A stretch of 7,289 bases of DNA, from assembly GCA_021779275.1 (NCBI GenBank), contig JAJYAX010000075.1, positions 1-7,289 of the forward strand, given 5' to 3'. The notes below the pieces were generated by a model, which saw nothing but the letters and a program-made list of their open reading frames with translations, made no database searches and was not told the DNA's origin. Position 1 is the first letter of the stretch; the number at the start of each line of letters is the position of its first letter. The position numbers and the translations under genes were made by a program. The stretch is from Deltaproteobacteria bacterium (lineage in GTDB: Bacteria; Desulfobacterota; Desulfobulbia; Desulfobulbales; Desulfocapsaceae). Below, one piece after another: positions 6,231 through 7,289 of this stretch.

Positions 6231-6250
6231 CTTTTCAAAAACAATATACT
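6223..6250 (+). promoter_or_regulatory. Candidate sigma70 promoter for the 6340 gene
   Basis: TTGCAT (6223-6228, 3 of 6) and TATACT (6245-6250, 5 of 6) are separated by 16 nt. The -35 sits inside the second tandem repeat, so a protein bound to the repeats would compete with or contact RNA polymerase. The implied leader is about 83 nt. Confidence 0.45.
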
Positions 6251-6260
6251 GGATATTCAA

Positions 6261-6292
6261 GGATTGCGATTAAGCTCATGAGAAGGCAATCC
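6261..6292 (+). other. Inverted repeat in the leader of the 6340 gene
   Basis: GGATTGC (6261-6267) and GCAATCC (6286-6292) are perfect 7-bp complements 18 nt apart, and the interval contains the palindrome CTCATGAG (6275-6282). It starts about 5 nt after the proposed transcription start, so it could be a 5' hairpin or an operator. No T run follows, so it is not a terminator. Confidence 0.4.
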
Positions 6293-6339
6293 AGAGGTCC
6301 GATTATTACGAGTTTTTGATTGACGGATTGGAGGTGCTG

Positions 6340-7289
6340 ATGTCACGCAGGATGGACAAACCGCTTTATTTGAAGATGCCCGTGGAAGAGCGCTTTATTC
6401 CCCTTGCCGCCGCCTTTGTGAACCATGCGGCCAAGGGATTGGGGCTGGACGGAGAAGCGGCGGAAGAACTGGCCTTGGCGACAGAAGAGGTCGTCGCCTA
6501 TCTGACCGGGGTTGGAATTACCGGGCAGGAGATGTCCCTGCACTGCGCCGCCGGCAGTCATTTCATCGAGACGAATGTTTCCCTGCCTGCTCCAGACCTT
6601 CAGCTTCGTTGGTTCAACATGACCGCCAAGGTCAGCATTGAAGACGAGGCGGGCCTCGACCAGATGGGCCTTCTCATCGCCTCCAGGATGACCGACCGGT
6701 TTCGCATCTCCCGTCCGGCAAGCGGGAACCTGATGCTGACTCTGGTCAAAGAATTACGCTACCCGGAGATCGAAAGTGAGTCTCAAACCAAGGAGCCCAC
6801 GCCGCTCGCCCAATTCAGCATTCAGACACCCGATGCCGCACGGATCAAGTGGTTTGTCCGCCTGGTCAACCGGTGCTACCCGGCCAGGTTTTTCCCTGTC
6901 GATTTTCACTATCCGGGAAAGGTGGTGGATATGGCCGCAGCCGGAGATTGTCATATCGTCCTGGCCGGCGGACCTGCCGGGGAAATTGGCGGCGGCCTGG
7001 CCTGGCAATGGGAGGGAGCGAAGACGGTTGAAATCTTTGGCCCCTATATTTTTCATGAGGGCAATCATCCCGACATGGCCCGCGAGCTCCTGGAAACCTG
7101 TATCGGCGATGTGGCGAGAACCGCGGCCCTGGCGCTTATCAGCCGCATGCCGACCCCTCAGCTGCCGGAAGGCTACCTGGAGGTCCTGGGGACCTTGGAC
7201 CCCCTGGGACAGGCAGGCGGGAAAGAGCCGTCCGAGGCCCATTTCCGCCTGATGCACGAGGATGAAGGTTCCGTCGTCTGGGCTCATCC
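6340..7289 (+). CDS. RsbW-like (HATPase_c_2) domain protein with degenerate ATP site and a long C-terminal region, 3' end outside window
   Basis: ATG at 6340-6342 follows GGAGG with 7-nt spacing, and the frame stays open for 316 codons to the right edge. Seen: residues about 10-140 follow the layout of anti-sigma-factor-type HATPase_c_2 domains: an N-terminal helix, then ELALATEEVVAYL (43-55), then a GLDQMGLLIASRMTDRF segment (105-121) and a strand GNLMLTLVKEL (129-139) like the family's G2 box and last strand. Known: RsbW/SpoIIAB-type ATPases bind ATP through an Asn in the first motif and a DxGxG loop. Here Tyr54 occupies the Asn position and no DxGxG is present, so ATP binding is doubtful. 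After a linker (about 141-157) comes a second mixed alpha/beta region (158-284) with KTVEIFGPYIF (228-238) and PTPQLPEGYLEVLG (271-284), vaguely acetyltransferase-like but lacking a clear acetyl-CoA loop. Role not assigned; partner-switch regulation is a guess from the N-terminal fold. Confidence 0.7.
   Translation, partial: MSRRMDKPLYLKMPVEERFIPLAAAFVNHAAKGLGLDGEAAEELALATEEVVAYLTGVGITGQEMSLHCAAGSHFIETNVSLPAPDLQLRWFNMTAKVSIEDEAGLDQMGLLIASRMTDRFRISRPASGNLMLTLVKELRYPEIESESQTKEPTPLAQFSIQTPDAARIKWFVRLVNRCYPARFFPVDFHYPGKVVDMAAAGDCHIVLAGGPAGEIGGGLAWQWEGAKTVEIFGPYIFHEGNHPDMARELLETCIGDVARTAALALISRMPTPQLPEGYLEVLGTLDPLGQAGGKEPSEAHFRLMHEDEGSVVWAH

Noticed and set aside
6278..6319. A 13-codon leader peptide ORF before the 6340 gene
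   Set aside because: No ribosome binding site, no run of regulatory codons, and its start falls within the palindrome CTCATGAG, so the ATG is likely incidental.
6754..7287. A minus-strand frame antisense to the RsbW-like gene, and plus-strand frames at 6776-7252
   Set aside because: The plus frame from 6340 has a good ribosome site, domain-like content and no stop to the edge; the others are its shadows.

Overview
The window reads as part of a bacterial chromosome with moderately high GC. It is probably from a Deltaproteobacteria/Desulfobacterota-like Gram-negative. That guess rests only on gene style: a large BarA-type hybrid kinase, a CcdA of the NPCGFAMLP type, and an RsbW-like ATPase protein with a long C-terminal extension. 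No phylogenetic marker is present, so taxonomy is weakly supported.

Left third (1-3549, minus strand): a BarA-like tripartite hybrid histidine kinase is followed after 30 nt by ccdA, a thiol-electron carrier of the inner membrane that runs off the left edge. The two look co-transcribed, from a candidate promoter near 3638-3666. The kinase carries every phosphorelay residue (His, Asp, Asp, His). No DNA-binding response regulator is in view.

Middle (3550-5529): a 321-nt divergent intergenic region separates the kinase from a complete plus-strand ThDP-dependent 2-oxo acid decarboxylase of the pyruvate/indolepyruvate decarboxylase family. The leader of the decarboxylase gene is unusually dense in signals: a candidate sigma70 promoter with an inverted repeat over its -35, a perfect 12-bp palindrome, a bulged stem-loop directly followed by T5 (attenuator-like), and a run of nine Gs as Shine-Dalgarno. 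No upstream plus-strand gene needs a terminator there, so regulation of the decarboxylase itself is the simplest reading.

Right part (5530-6147): a decayed region. A VOC-fold (PhnB / 3-demethylubiquinone-methyltransferase-like) gene has lost frame right after its start and is truncated after about 85 residues. Beyond the break, a minus-strand reading frame of coding-like character is interrupted by one in-frame TGA, upstream of which lies a possible 53-aa membrane-anchored small protein. This looks like a recombination scar where two genes were cut against each other.

Right end (6148-7289): a divergent regulatory region with a perfect 16-bp tandem duplication, a Fur-box-like sequence and a good sigma70-like promoter precedes a plus-strand gene. 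Its N-terminus resembles an RsbW-type (HATPase_c_2) ATPase that appears to have lost its ATP-binding residues, and its C-terminal half is of uncertain, possibly acetyltransferase-like, fold. It runs off the right edge. No tRNA, rRNA, CRISPR array or intact mobile element was seen.
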